Below, in pieces: positions 28,180 through 36,885 of a stretch of 64,000 nt of DNA. The translations under genes were made by a program, and so were the position numbers. Position 1 is the first letter of the stretch; each line of letters opens with the position of its first letter. Origin of the DNA: Paenibacillaceae bacterium (GTDB lineage Bacteria; Bacillota; Bacilli; Paenibacillales; NBRC-103111); NCBI GenBank assembly GCA_029256185.1, contig JAQSYI010000045.1, positions 1 to 64,000 of the forward strand. Reading direction: 5' to 3'. The notes under the pieces are model-generated. The model was not told where the DNA came from, searched no databases, and saw only the letters and a list, made by a program, of their open reading frames with translations.

Positions 28180-29339
28180 TTACTGCCGCTCCGTTCGAAG
28201 CGCATATTCCAGACAGAAGTCCCGCCCCTCCTGCAATTCCTCTATGCTCGGTTCGACCAGAATGTCGGGCATAAGGGAAGGCGTGTCGTCATCTTCTGCG
28301 TTATTGAAATATTTCGTTGAATACTGCCCTTGTAATCCGGTGTGGGGCAACTGAAAAGGCTGCACATCCCCATAAGCTCTCGGCTTCCCCCCGGTTGGCT
28401 CGCCCACGAGGGTTGCCTTGGTCCATTTGCGGAATTCCATAGCATTCTTCATGCCCGAGGAAAAGGTATTCTTGCCAATAAACACAAATAACCTCTCGGG
28501 CTGGTTAAATTCTTCCAAAACAATGGCAGACAACAGCGAACGGATAAGCAAGGAATTGCCGCCCCTGTTGTTTCTCAAGTCGACCATGACTTTATCGATA
28601 GGATGATTTTTTACCGTTTGCTTGATCTCATCAATAAACTGCTCGACACTTTGTCCGGGACTGTCAGAACACATATTGTATTGGATATAGAGCGCTTGCT
28701 GATCCTCCATATAAAGATGCCAATAATACCGTCCATTATTCACATAGTTCATGGGATATTGGCCGGTCATGCTTTTCATAAACGAATATTGAAGCTTATC
28801 TCTCTGGTCAACCGGAGTGCCTTTGACCCTTACTTGGGAAATCTCCCCGTTTGCATCCTCCAGGCTCAGTACAATCTCCCCCGGCTTTTCCGCTATAGAC
28901 AAACCGTATAAAACCTGGCTGTTGCGCAAGAGATCGGCTGCCTGTGTCTTAAACCATTGCTCGTTTTCATGTGAGATGACGGTCTTCAGCTTGTCGGTGA
29001 CCTGTTGAATCGGCTTCCCGTCTACAGCGGTCAGTTTTTTACCGAGATGATCTTTCCACTCATCAGATGAGCTTAAGAGAAACAGCCCTTCCTTTAACCA
29101 ACGGATGTTTATATCATAATTGGGCGCATCTGTTGGATAAATCATGGTATGGGCATCACCGACTAATGCTGTCAGCCGCATGAGCTCTACGTGGTTACGG
29201 GCGTACCCGTATTGGATGGCATGGAAGCGGAGACAGAGCTCTCCGTTCCTGCGGGAATCCCGGGTAGAGCAGACTCCCCAGCCTCATCGCAAGCGGTCAA
29301 CAGGAAAGTGGCGAAGAGAAATGGCAGCAGCTTATTCAT
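28180..29339 (-). pseudogene. Decayed S41-family (C-terminal processing-like) peptidase lipoprotein gene
   Basis: Two pieces of one gene are in different frames. A 50-residue N-terminal piece (about 29339 down to 29187) is a lipoprotein signal with lipobox LLTAC and a Ser/Thr/Pro linker ending at a stop. A 333-codon C-terminal piece (29181-28180) starts MRLTALVGDAHT and includes the S41 core KVMVDLRNNRGGN and the catalytic-Ser region TFSSGMKNAMEF. The roughly 80-100 residues that normally lie between linker and core in this family are missing, so a deletion that changed frame is the simplest reading. The C-terminal piece has no credible ribosome binding site. Confidence 0.7.
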
Positions 29340-29465
29340 TGCAGGAATGATACACCGTCCAAATTGTGGGATTTTGTATTTAACAGCATTCATTATACAC
29401 CAAATTAAGGATAAAAGAATGGCCCGGAAAGAACCGTTAAGTCCATTCTTTCCTGCCCCATTCCG

Positions 29466-29495
29466 TTGAAAGCTGCTCCCAAGTTATGGTACGAT
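29466..29495 (+). promoter_or_regulatory. Promoter of the hflX leader
   Basis: TTGAAA (29466-29471), 18 bases, then an extended -10 TGG-TACGAT (hexamer 29490-29495). It lies about 330 bases before the hflX start codon, giving a leader of about 320 nt. Confidence 0.5.
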
Positions 29496-29525
29496 CAAGG
29501 TATCTTAAGGAATGGAGGGTTCCGT

Positions 29526-29564
29526 GTGATAGATTTTATCCGGCTCAAGTCCTTGTGCTGCTAA
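29526..29564 (+). CDS. Putative 12-residue leader peptide MIDFIRLKSLCC upstream of hflX
   Basis: GGAGGG (29514-29519) is placed 6 bases before GTG at 29526, followed by eleven sense codons and TAA. The peptide contains Arg-Leu-Lys at positions 6-8, a basic-X-basic arrangement known from macrolide-arrest leader peptides such as the Erm type. Its place at the head of a long leader that ends in a terminator suggests a ribosome-stalling sensor. An overlapping GTG-TGA start-stop lies two bases upstream and is an alternative reading. Function is inferred. Confidence 0.5.
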   Translation: MIDFIRLKSLCC

Positions 29565-29582
29565 TGATTCAGCGCTCTAAGG

Positions 29583-29701
29583 CTCTGCCTGTGTGCAGAG
29601 GGTCGGGATAGGTCTGCCTATTTTACGGTAACCCTGTATGTCATGACAGATAGATGAAGCTCTTTTCCCCGCACCAGATGATGGGGCCATTCCCTCATCT
29701 G
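29583..29701 (+). promoter_or_regulatory. hflX leader RNA: antiterminator candidate and hairpins
   Basis: A hairpin CTCTGC/GCAGAG (29583-29588 with 29595-29600) presents GCCTGTGT (29587-29594). That octamer is identical to the 3' stem of the downstream terminator and can pair with its 5' stem ACACAGGC (29756-29763). A nearby GTCGGG (29602-29607) can also pair with CCCGAC (29752-29757). A second strong hairpin, CAGATGA/TCATCTG with an inner GGG/CCC, spans 29675-29701. Together these allow two exclusive folds, terminator or antiterminator. Confidence 0.5.
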
Positions 29702-29755
29702 CCGCCGCGGATTGGCTTTCGTTTATTTGCTGTGGACAAATCCTGATAACCCCCG

Positions 29756-29783
29756 ACACAGGCGGCCATGCCTGTGTTTTTTT
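29756..29783 (+). terminator. Intrinsic terminator in the hflX leader (attenuator)
   Basis: ACACAGGC (29756-29763), a 6-nt loop, GCCTGTGT (29770-29777) and an uninterrupted T run to 29783. It lies 40 bases before the hflX start codon and downstream of the leader promoter, so it must be overcome for hflX expression. Confidence 0.78.
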
Positions 29784-29822
29784 ATATGGGATTTATGCAA
29801 GAACAAAGGAGGACGACAGTAT

Positions 29823-31097
29823 ATGGAACCAATGGAGCCGAAGCAAACGGCTGTTGTTGTGGGCGTGGATATGAACGGCGGTCCGCAGTTTGTCCATTCC
29901 ATGGAGGAGCTGCGCAGTCTGGCGGAAGCCTGTGATGCGGACGTAGTCGGTGAGATGACACAAAGGCTGAACCGGATCAATCCCTCCCGCTATATCGGGA
30001 GCGGCAAGGTCCGGGAGCTGGCGGAGCTGCTGAAGCAGTCCAACGCTCAGATGGCGATTTTCAACGACGAGCTGTCCCCATCCCAAATCCGCAATCTGGA
30101 GGCGGAGACGCAATGCAAGATTATTGACCGGACGATTCTGATTCTGGATATCTTCGCGGAACGGGCCAGAACCAGGGAAGCCCAGCTGCAAGTGGAGATT
30201 GCCCGGCTGCAATATATGCTTCCCCGCCTGGTGGGTCTGCGGGAGTCGTTGGGGCGCCAAGGAGGCGGAGCTGGCTTGAAGAACCGGGGCTCCGGCGAAA
30301 CGAAGCTGGAGCTGGACCGGAGAAGAATCGAAGAGAAGATCAATTCCCTTCATAAGGAGCTGGAGCTGCTTGTCTCCCAGCGCCAGATTCAACGGAAGCG
30401 GCGGAAGAAGAATGAGGTGCCGGTTGTCTGTCTGGTAGGCTATACCAATGCGGGAAAATCAACCATTATGAACGCCTTGCTGGACAAATCCGGTGCAGCG
30501 GACAACAAGCAGGTATTTGTCAAGGATATGCTGTTCGCCACCCTGGAGACATCGGTGAGAAGCATTGAGCTGCCCGGCCGCAAAAGCTTCCTGCTGACCG
30601 ATACGGTAGGCTTCGTCAGCAAGCTGCCCCATGATCTGGTCAAGGCCTTCCGCTCCACGCTGGAGGAGGTAGCGGAGGCGGATCTGCTGGTTCATGTGGT
30701 GGATTATTCCCACCCGGAATATGAGCATATGATTGCCGTGACCAACCAGACGCTGAAGGAATTGGGGGCCGGCGGCATTCCCGTTGTCTATGCCTATAAC
30801 AAGTCGGAGCTGCGGCCTGGTGCGGAATATCCGTCAGTCTGCGAGGATGCGGTGTACATGTCTGCGCGGCAGGATAAGGGAACCGGTGAGCTGCTTGAAG
30901 TGATCGCAAGCCATATTTTCCGCGGTTACGTCCGGTGCGAGATGCTGATTCCCTTCCAGCAGGGACAACTGATCACCTATTTCAACATTCACGCCCATAT
31001 CCTGTCTTCTTCCTATGAAGAAGACGGCGCCAGGCTGCTGCTGGAATGCAGCCAGGCCGATTACGAGCAAAACCGGCAGTATGTCATTCCGACATAG
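29823..31097 (+). CDS. hflX: GTPase HflX, ribosome-splitting factor
   Basis: 424 residues from the ATG at 29823, preceded by AAAGGAGG at 29805-29812. It has the HflX N-terminal domain (about 1-120, with SRYIGSGKVRELAEL), a Gly-rich helical linker (RQGGGAGLKNRGSGETKLE near 160-180), and a G domain with G1 GYTNAGKST (near 205), G3 DTVGF (near 262) and G4 NKSE (near 324), then the C-terminal domain. HflX binds 50S subunits and splits stalled or antibiotic-blocked ribosomes. The leader organisation upstream suggests induction by ribosome-targeting drugs, as reported for the HflXr branch in Listeria; I cannot tell from sequence alone whether this is the resistance branch. Confidence 0.94.
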   Translation: MEPMEPKQTAVVVGVDMNGGPQFVHSMEELRSLAEACDADVVGEMTQRLNRINPSRYIGSGKVRELAELLKQSNAQMAIFNDELSPSQIRNLEAETQCKIIDRTILILDIFAERARTREAQLQVEIARLQYMLPRLVGLRESLGRQGGGAGLKNRGSGETKLELDRRRIEEKINSLHKELELLVSQRQIQRKRRKKNEVPVVCLVGYTNAGKSTIMNALLDKSGAADNKQVFVKDMLFATLETSVRSIELPGRKSFLLTDTVGFVSKLPHDLVKAFRSTLEEVAEADLLVHVVDYSHPEYEHMIAVTNQTLKELGAGGIPVVYAYNKSELRPGAEYPSVCEDAVYMSARQDKGTGELLEVIASHIFRGYVRCEMLIPFQQGQLITYFNIHAHILSSSYEEDGARLLLECSQADYEQNRQYVIPT

Positions 31098-31136
31098 AGC
31101 CGCTTCCACGCTTATACTTTCACAGACTTCAAGCAG

Positions 31137-31166
31137 AACAGCCGGAGGCCAGCCTCCGGCTGTTTT
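31137..31166. terminator. Terminator shared by hflX and the convergent MocR gene
   Basis: AACAGCCGGAGGC (31137-31149) and GCCTCCGGCTGTT (31152-31164) form a 13-bp perfect stem with TTTT on the + side. The last bases overlap the end of the convergent regulator gene at 31165. Confidence 0.8.
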
Positions 31167-32607
31167 ACGTCGGGAACAGGCTGCTGTCGGGTGCCGTTTC
31201 CTCTCTTTGATCCTGGGCGGAACGCCCGATAAGACGGCTTAGAACATCCAGCCCCTCTTTCAACTGCTTCTCATCCCTGGCCGAACAGCTCGCGACCCGC
31301 AGATAAGACCTGCCCGGCTCCTTACCGACAAAAAAACGCTCCGAGCCCCACACACGCACCCCCCGCTTTTTCGCTTCCCCCTCCAGATCCGCCCCGGTAA
31401 AGCCGTCCGGCAGCTCCAGCCAATGGGAAAAAACCGGAAACTGGCGTTTTCCTGAAGCTTCCTGCCGGAAGACCTGATCAAAGACAGCATTTCTTTTTTG
31501 GGCCAGGCTGACTTTTTTCGCGATGATTTTTCGGGCTGCGCCGCTGCGGATTAATTCGGTCATCACCTCCGCATCGAAGGAAGAGGTCTTGAGATTGGTG
31601 TTGATCATGCCGCGCTCCATCTCCGTTCTATAGCTGGCGGGACATACCGCATACCCGACTCTCAGCCCCGAGCAGATGGACTTGGACAACCCGCATAAGT
31701 AAAAGGATTGCCCCGGTGCCAATGCGGATATGGGCGTCATGCAGGCAGGAAGCAGGAAAGCATACACATCATCCTCAATAAGAATCATCCGGTTTCCGGT
31801 AATGATTCTGGCTATATCCATTCTTCGCCGCATATCCAGACAGGTATTGCTCGGATTGTTGCAGGACGGAATCAGGTATAGGCCGCGCGGCTTTTCCGTT
31901 TGCACCATCTTCTCCAGGCTGCCGGGAAGAATGCCGTTGGAATCACTTTTGACGGGCACCAATTTGATCCCTCTCATCTTGGCCAGCGAGATGAAATTGG
32001 CATACGTATATTCATCCACCGCTATCTTATCCCCCGCCTGAAAGACAGACAACAGAATTACCGACAAGGCATGCTGAATCCCGGAAGTCATATAAATATC
32101 GTCCTCCGCGCAGGAAATCCCCCAATTCTCCAGCCAGCCCCGGGCCGCACTGCGGTGGTAAAAGGTGCCGAACGGGTCCTTGTACGATAACAGCTCTCCG
32201 GTCTTGGAATAATTCAGCACACTCTCCAGACAAGCCCGGACCTGAGCCTGTCCTGTCTGCTCAAACGGCTGGATGGTCGCCAGATCAATAACAGCGGCCC
32301 CGTTGGCAAAATCATAGACGGTATTCTCCACATCACGGTTATGAGCAACAAACGTGCCTTTGCCCGTTATCCCGTACAGCAGCCCGCGGGCCTCGCAAAT
32401 GGCGAAGGCCTGGGTAACCGTAGAAAGATTGAGATCCAGATAATCGGCCAGTTCCCGTTGCGGGGGCAAGCGGGTATTGGGGGGAAGCCTGCCGCTGACG
32501 ATGGCCTCCTCCAGCAGCTTGGCGAGTGAACGGTAGACGGGCTTATGCAGCGCGGCTCTGTCCGGCTTCCAGGTCATGGGATAATGTTCAAACGAGTTTA
32601 CAGGCAT
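31165..32607 (-). CDS. MocR-family transcriptional regulator (GntR HTH plus PLP aminotransferase domain)
   Basis: 480 residues from the ATG at 32607, with AGAGGTGAG upstream. The N-terminal winged helix (about 10-80) has LPPNTRLPPQRELADYLDLN. The rest is a fold-type I aminotransferase domain with NPSNTCLDMRRR and the PLP-Lys region YLCGLSKSICSGLRVGY. MocR proteins such as PdxR and GabR sense PLP or an amino compound and often regulate a divergent aminotransferase. Here the divergent neighbour is a class III aminotransferase, now frameshifted. Direct repeats in the shared promoter look like its operator. Confidence 0.9.
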   Translation of the reverse strand: MPVNSFEHYPMTWKPDRAALHKPVYRSLAKLLEEAIVSGRLPPNTRLPPQRELADYLDLNLSTVTQAFAICEARGLLYGITGKGTFVAHNRDVENTVYDFANGAAVIDLATIQPFEQTGQAQVRACLESVLNYSKTGELLSYKDPFGTFYHRSAARGWLENWGISCAEDDIYMTSGIQHALSVILLSVFQAGDKIAVDEYTYANFISLAKMRGIKLVPVKSDSNGILPGSLEKMVQTEKPRGLYLIPSCNNPSNTCLDMRRRMDIARIITGNRMILIEDDVYAFLLPACMTPISALAPGQSFYLCGLSKSICSGLRVGYAVCPASYRTEMERGMINTNLKTSSFDAEVMTELIRSGAARKIIAKKVSLAQKRNAVFDQVFRQEASGKRQFPVFSHWLELPDGFTGADLEGEAKKRGVRVWGSERFFVGKEPGRSYLRVASCSARDEKQLKEGLDVLSRLIGRSAQDQREETAPDSSLFPT

Positions 32608-32627
32608 AGTCTCACCTCTTATTGTTT

Positions 32628-32673
32628 CCCATACAATTCTACAATTGCACCCATACAATCGCAAATGTATAAT
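32628..32673. promoter_or_regulatory. Divergent promoters with two CCCATACAAT direct repeats
   Basis: CCCATACAAT occurs at 32628-32637 and 32650-32659, 22 bases apart (two helical turns), matching the direct-repeat style of MocR operators. On + there is TTGCAC (32645-32650), 17 bases, TATAAT (32668-32673). On - there is TTGCGA, 17 bases, TAGAAT. The second repeat fills the + spacer. Confidence 0.6.
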
Positions 32674-32704
32674 TCGGGTATTCCATCAAGAAGGCGGTGC
32701 CCTT

Positions 32705-33846
32705 GTGATATATAACTCTACGCCCTACCCGCAGGTGCTGAATAAGATTTGCGGGAGCCAAAATTGTGTGCTAACCGATGACTGCGGCAAGACGTATATC
32801 GATTTTGAGGCTGGGGTATGGTGCATTTCGGTGGGTCACAATCATCCTGGCGTCAATCAAGCTATCCTTAATCAGCTTGGTAGAATCGTCCATGTGGGCT
32901 ACCGCTATTCCACGGATGCTGTCAGCCATGCCGCCAGGGATCTGCTGGCCGTTTCCCCTTTTGAAGAAGGAGCATGCGTGTTTCTGTCCTCGGGAAGCGA
33001 GGCGGTGGAATTCGGAGTGCGGGCGATCCAGTCGATAACCCAAAGACCGTATCAGTTAAAGCTTGACGGATTCTATTTAAGCGCCTATGGAAAAACAAAT
33101 GAGCAGCAGAGCTGCCTCAGCATAGACCTGGGCAAGGACCCTCTGCAAGAGCTGGACAAGCTCCCTTTTGAGCAGATTTCCGCATTCCTATTCGAACCGG
33201 GGAACTGCTCGGGCCAAGTGTTGTTTCCGGAGCAGGACCTGATCCATGAGATTATCCGGCGGACAAAAGAAGCCGGGGGTACGTGCTTGCCGATGAAGTG
33301 ACCACAGGTATGGGGAGAACGGGAAGGTGGTTTGGATTTGAGCATTACGGCATTCGCCCGGATATCATTGCTTGCGGCAAAGGACTGGGCAACGGCTATC
33401 CCGTCAGCGCGGTGCTGTTAAGCCGCGAAGTGCGCCTCCTGCTGGCGAAAAGCCCGTTTGTTTATGCCCAGTCCCATCAGAATGATCCGTTGGGATGCGC
33501 GGTTGCCGGCAAGGTGCTCTCTGTTATCCAAGAAGAGCAGCTCCTGAAAAATGCTGAGGAAATGGGAGCCTATCTGCTCAGACAGTTGAAGCGCTTGGGT
33601 AACACGCACCCCCAGATCGCAGATGCCCGCGGAAGAGGCTTGCTGGCTGCATTGGAATTTGACAGCAGCTTCCTGGGAGACTTAACTGATATCCATAACG
33701 GGCTTATTCACGGGGGGTTCATCGTTGGCTTTCACCCAAGCCGCCCTGTACTCCGCTTCTACCCGCCGCTTTCCATTTCAGCCGGTCAAATAGACGCCTT
33801 GGCGGATGCCCTGGACGGGCTGCTACATGCCAAGATACAGGCTTAA
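32705..33846 (+). pseudogene. Class III aminotransferase, frameshifted
   Basis: Two overlapping frames make one protein of about 380 residues. The first (GTG at 32705, stop 33299-33301) has VLTDDCGKTYIDFEAGVW, GHNHPGV and SSGSEAVEFG. The second continues LADEVTTGMGRTG, the PLP-Lys segment IIACGKGLGNGYPVSAV and SHQNDPLGCAVA. They would join as AGGYVLADEV if the G run at 33275-33279 had six instead of five bases. Everything else is intact, so this is either a recent inactivating deletion, a phase-variable G run, or a sequencing error. Substrate unknown; it is divergent from the MocR gene, as in PLP/amino-acid-responsive pairs. Confidence 0.82.
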
Positions 33847-33903
33847 GTTTATGATGATGTGTTATACTGGGATAAAATGGATGGTTGAAGGAGCTGCTTC
33901 AGA

Positions 33904-34686
33904 GTGAATGCCATTATCGATTATTATAACCGTTACGACGAGGATAGCCGTCTGGACAGGGATAATTACCACCGCACGGAGTTTCTGGTTACGCTAAAGC
34001 TGCTGGAGCCTTATCTTGAACCCGGCGGCAGCATCCTGGATATTGGAGCTGGTACAGGAAGGTACTCCTGCTATTACGCGGGGCTTGGACATTCTGTCAC
34101 CGCCTTGGACCTGACTCCCCGGCATGTGGAAGCGATCCGTGACAAAGCAGCCCGCCTCAAGCTGGAAGACCGCCTATCCGCTGTAGAGGGCGATGCGCTT
34201 GATTTGGGCAGATTTGCAGATGCTTCGTTTGATGCCGTGCTCTGCATGGGACCGCTCTACCATCTGGCGGATCACGGAAGCAGGAACACCTGCATTAAGG
34301 AATGCCTGCGGGTGCTGAAGCCAGGCGGATTGCTGGCAGCAGCCTATGTGAATCGGACGGGAGAGTATCTCTACCGGGTTATGTGCAATCCCCAAGTCCT
34401 GCTTGAAGAACCGCCAGCCCTTTCGTTTGCCGCAGGCGGAGGGATAAGCGGCGGATGCTTTGTGAGCCTCAGTCCGGTTGAGGTGGAGGAGCTGATCCAT
34501 TCATTTCCCGTTGTCAAAAAGGAACATGCCGCCACCGATGGCATCAGCGCTATTATGCTGGATACAGTCAATAACATGAATCCTGTCCTGTATGAGCAGT
34601 GGCTGCAATTGATGCTTCTTACCAACCGGAGCTGCGACAGCTTGGGAAGCAGCCTGCACAACCTGTATATCGCCTGCAAAAAGTGA
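33904..34686 (+). CDS. Class I SAM-dependent methyltransferase
   Basis: 260 residues starting GTG at 33904, with GAAGGAG upstream. The SAM-binding motif I is ILDIGAGTGRYSCYYA near residue 42, with motif II acid ALDLTP near 66, AVEGDALDL near 90 and VLCMGPLYHL near 108. The length and layout are those of UbiE/SmtA-like small-molecule methyltransferases. The substrate is not evident. It lies 57 bases after the aminotransferase pseudogene and could share its promoter. Confidence 0.88.
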   Translation: MNAIIDYYNRYDEDSRLDRDNYHRTEFLVTLKLLEPYLEPGGSILDIGAGTGRYSCYYAGLGHSVTALDLTPRHVEAIRDKAARLKLEDRLSAVEGDALDLGRFADASFDAVLCMGPLYHLADHGSRNTCIKECLRVLKPGGLLAAAYVNRTGEYLYRVMCNPQVLLEEPPALSFAAGGGISGGCFVSLSPVEVEELIHSFPVVKKEHAATDGISAIMLDTVNNMNPVLYEQWLQLMLLTNRSCDSLGSSLHNLYIACKK

Positions 34687-34725
34687 CGGTATTGCGGTCG
34701 AGTTTTGCGGGATATCCTGCAGCCC

Positions 34726-35625
34726 TTATCCGGTCACGTAGGTTCTGCCGCCGATCCGGGCTTGGAGGATGCCGCTGTCCATAGACGGTCTTCCGGCTGG
34801 ACTGTCTCCAGTCTGCAGGTGCAAAGCCGGAACGAAAGCCGCTTCTGACCTGGCCTGCACCGGCGGGCTTGCTGTTCCTGCCGGCCCGCCGCCGATCAGG
34901 GTCCGGTACAATACAGGGTAGTCGGGATGCACCACGATATCGGTCAAATAAGCGGAGATTTGACTGTAGGGCTTTCTTTTGCCATTGAGGGATTCGATGA
35001 TTTTCTCCGCCGGCTTCAGACCTATCCCATGCCCGTAATACAGGTCCTCCTCCAGGCGGACCACGTTCTCGCCCTGCCACTCCTGAAATTCAGGCGCCAC
35101 ATCCGGATTGATGAAATATTGCACATCGCCGGGAACGGCGTCCTGCGGCTTCTTGGAATCCACCAGATGCAAGTCCTGATCATAATGCCAATCATAGAGC
35201 AGGAGCCCGCCGAACCACAGGTTAAATAACGTATCTCCCAAGGAACCAAGCATTCCCTTATACAGCACAATCACCATGGCGGTGGCGCACTCAAAGGCAT
35301 ACAGCGGCCCTTGGCGGTAGATGTCGCGGATGCCTTCGGCCGGAGGGATGGCGGGCAGCAGCCGGAAGCCCCCCCTCTCGTCCCGCCTCCAGTACATGGG
35401 ATTGCAGCGGGAATCATTGAAGGGGGCGAACTGCACCCCGCTGGCATTCAATTCAACCGCAGCCTGTGTCATTAGGCTCCGGTTGTTCAGCTCAAAACGC
35501 AGCTCCTCTACGGAGGCATAATGATAAACCGTTGCCTGGGCCTGCTTCATGTGGAAGATGGACAGTTCTTTCCCGTTCAGCCCGTATGGAGGCTGCACCA
35601 GCATTTCTCCCCGGATGACGATCAT
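34726..35625 (-). CDS. tgl: Protein-glutamine gamma-glutamyltransferase (spore coat transglutaminase)
   Basis: 299 residues from the ATG at 35625 (AAGGAG upstream); an ATG 27 bases earlier lacks a ribosome binding site. It matches Bacillus Tgl in order: a Tyr/His-rich start, AIRDIxxxGPLYAFECATAMVIV with the catalytic Cys, LLYDWHYDQDLH, and QGENVVRLEEDLYYGHGIG. Tgl makes epsilon-(gamma-glutamyl)lysine cross-links in the spore coat. The protein extends about 50 residues beyond the Bacillus length as a Gly/Ala/Pro-rich tail. A CATACAATG sequence upstream (35706-35714, minus) resembles a SigK -10, but the -35 spacing is imperfect. Confidence 0.9.
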   Translation of the reverse strand: MIVIRGEMLVQPPYGLNGKELSIFHMKQAQATVYHYASVEELRFELNNRSLMTQAAVELNASGVQFAPFNDSRCNPMYWRRDERGGFRLLPAIPPAEGIRDIYRQGPLYAFECATAMVIVLYKGMLGSLGDTLFNLWFGGLLLYDWHYDQDLHLVDSKKPQDAVPGDVQYFINPDVAPEFQEWQGENVVRLEEDLYYGHGIGLKPAEKIIESLNGKRKPYSQISAYLTDIVVHPDYPVLYRTLIGGGPAGTASPPVQARSEAAFVPALHLQTGDSPAGRPSMDSGILQARIGGRTYVTG

Positions 35626-35907
35626 AGGCTTCTGCACTCCTTCTTCATTCATATCGGCCGGAGCCGGCAGCAGGTCAGGCAGCAGTCTGCTCCCGGACCT
35701 GCTTCCATTGTATGGAGCAGTTCCGGCTGATATGTCACCGTTGTCCCCGATAGACGCAGAATAGCCCCCGGATCACCGGGGACTGGGGATTGCCAGGTTG
35801 ATTTTTCCGAGGACGCTCGCTTCGCCGGACCGGCTTATCTTTTTCAGCCCCGCGGCGGATTGGCTTTCAGCGGGAGCTTGATGCCAGGGCATATTTGCAA
35901 ACACGGC

Positions 35908-36885
35908 CTAGCCCAAGCTGTTCCACAATTTATTAAAAACAGCTTCATCCACCTTGAAGCATACTCCCCGCCAGCCATAGCTTACATAGCCTTCCTTGTA
36001 AAGCATCAGCTCCACCACCGCATGGTCCGTCAGCGTAAGCTGAAGCGCGCGCTGGTTCTCCTCCGGCTTTTGCATGCTCTCCAGCTGCCTCATCTGCTCA
36101 GAGGGAACAGGAACGCTTTTATCCAGGGCAGCAATAAAATCGTTTAATTCAGTCTTTACCGGAACCTGGCCGCCTTCCCCTATGGTGCCGTCCGTTTCAA
36201 CATAATTGCTCCACCTCTTATAATTCTGCCAAACCGCGGATGCCACCCTCCCCTTCAGGTTGAGCCCGCCGAACCAATCCCCTCCGTTCCGGACTTCAAT
36301 CCCGTTCTGGCATTCCAGGAATTCCACCCATACCCCCTCCTCATGCTCCTCATAGATCATAAGGCGGAAGGCGCTGTCATAGCCCTGGACCTTATATACG
36401 TCTGCCTCGCCGATGGAAGAGGCCAACTCCAGATCATAGTCCCCTTTCCTGCTCCATTCATCGATGCCTCCCTTGGTGCGGCCGATATGCTCGCCTCTGA
36501 TGGCCTTGGCCGACTCCGCATCAATCCGGGTAGACGTCTGCGTGTAGATTCTTCCCTGGTATATGATCAATCCGATCATATCCGCCAGCGCCCCGTTGGA
36601 ATTCTTGGGCAGCTCCAGCTTGGGCACCTGTATCCCTCCGTCAGCTGCCCTATCGCTGGCTGGATGATTGCCGCGGCTGCCTGTCAGCCCCCCGCGCCCA
36701 CCGGGCCCAAGATAGAACGCTCCTGCCAGCAGAACCAGCACCATAGCGGATACAGCGGCGTACATGAAGCGCCTGGAGCGCCTTGTTCCTGTTTGCGCCG
36801 CCGATAACCGCCGGTACAGACGTTGTTCCATCGCTTCGTCCGGTTTGATCGTGTCCAGTACCCGCTTATAATCCCTCTTCTTCAC
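35908..36885 (-). CDS. Membrane protein, probable anti-sigma factor for the adjacent ECF sigma
   Basis: 325 residues starting GTG at 36885, overlapping the sigma gene stop by four bases (GTGA) with GGGAGGAGG upstream. A 45-residue basic cytoplasmic part is followed by one membrane helix (AAVSAMVLVLLAGAFYLG) and a Gly-rich linker. A 240-residue outer domain has no family I recognise (YQGRIYTQTSTRIDAESAKAI, HVVELMLYKEGYVSY-like C-terminus). No zinc-binding HxxxCxxC anti-sigma motif is present. Assigned from gene order and topology. Confidence 0.7.
   Translation of the reverse strand: MKKRDYKRVLDTIKPDEAMEQRLYRRLSAAQTGTRRSRRFMYAAVSAMVLVLLAGAFYLGPGGRGGLTGSRGNHPASDRAADGGIQVPKLELPKNSNGALADMIGLIIYQGRIYTQTSTRIDAESAKAIRGEHIGRTKGGIDEWSRKGDYDLELASSIGEADVYKVQGYDSAFRLMIYEEHEEGVWVEFLECQNGIEVRNGGDWFGGLNLKGRVASAVWQNYKRWSNYVETDGTIGEGGQVPVKTELNDFIAALDKSVPVPSEQMRQLESMQKPEENQRALQLTLTDHAVVELMLYKEGYVSYGWRGVCFKVDEAVFNKLWNSLG

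Noticed and set aside
29524..29529. GTG-TGA start-stop element in the hflX leader
   Set aside because: The overlapping GTG two bases later gives a 12-residue ORF at a better distance from GGAGGG; the start-stop reading is kept only as an alternative.
35706..35714. Possible SigK promoter of tgl (CATACAATG)
   Set aside because: The -10 fits loosely, but the nearest AC-type -35 is about two bases off the expected 16-base spacing, so it is mentioned only in the tgl entry.
35766..35781. CCCCGG/CCGGGG hairpin upstream of tgl
   Set aside because: Perfect 6-bp stem, but there is no T run on either strand and it does not follow a gene end; not called a terminator.
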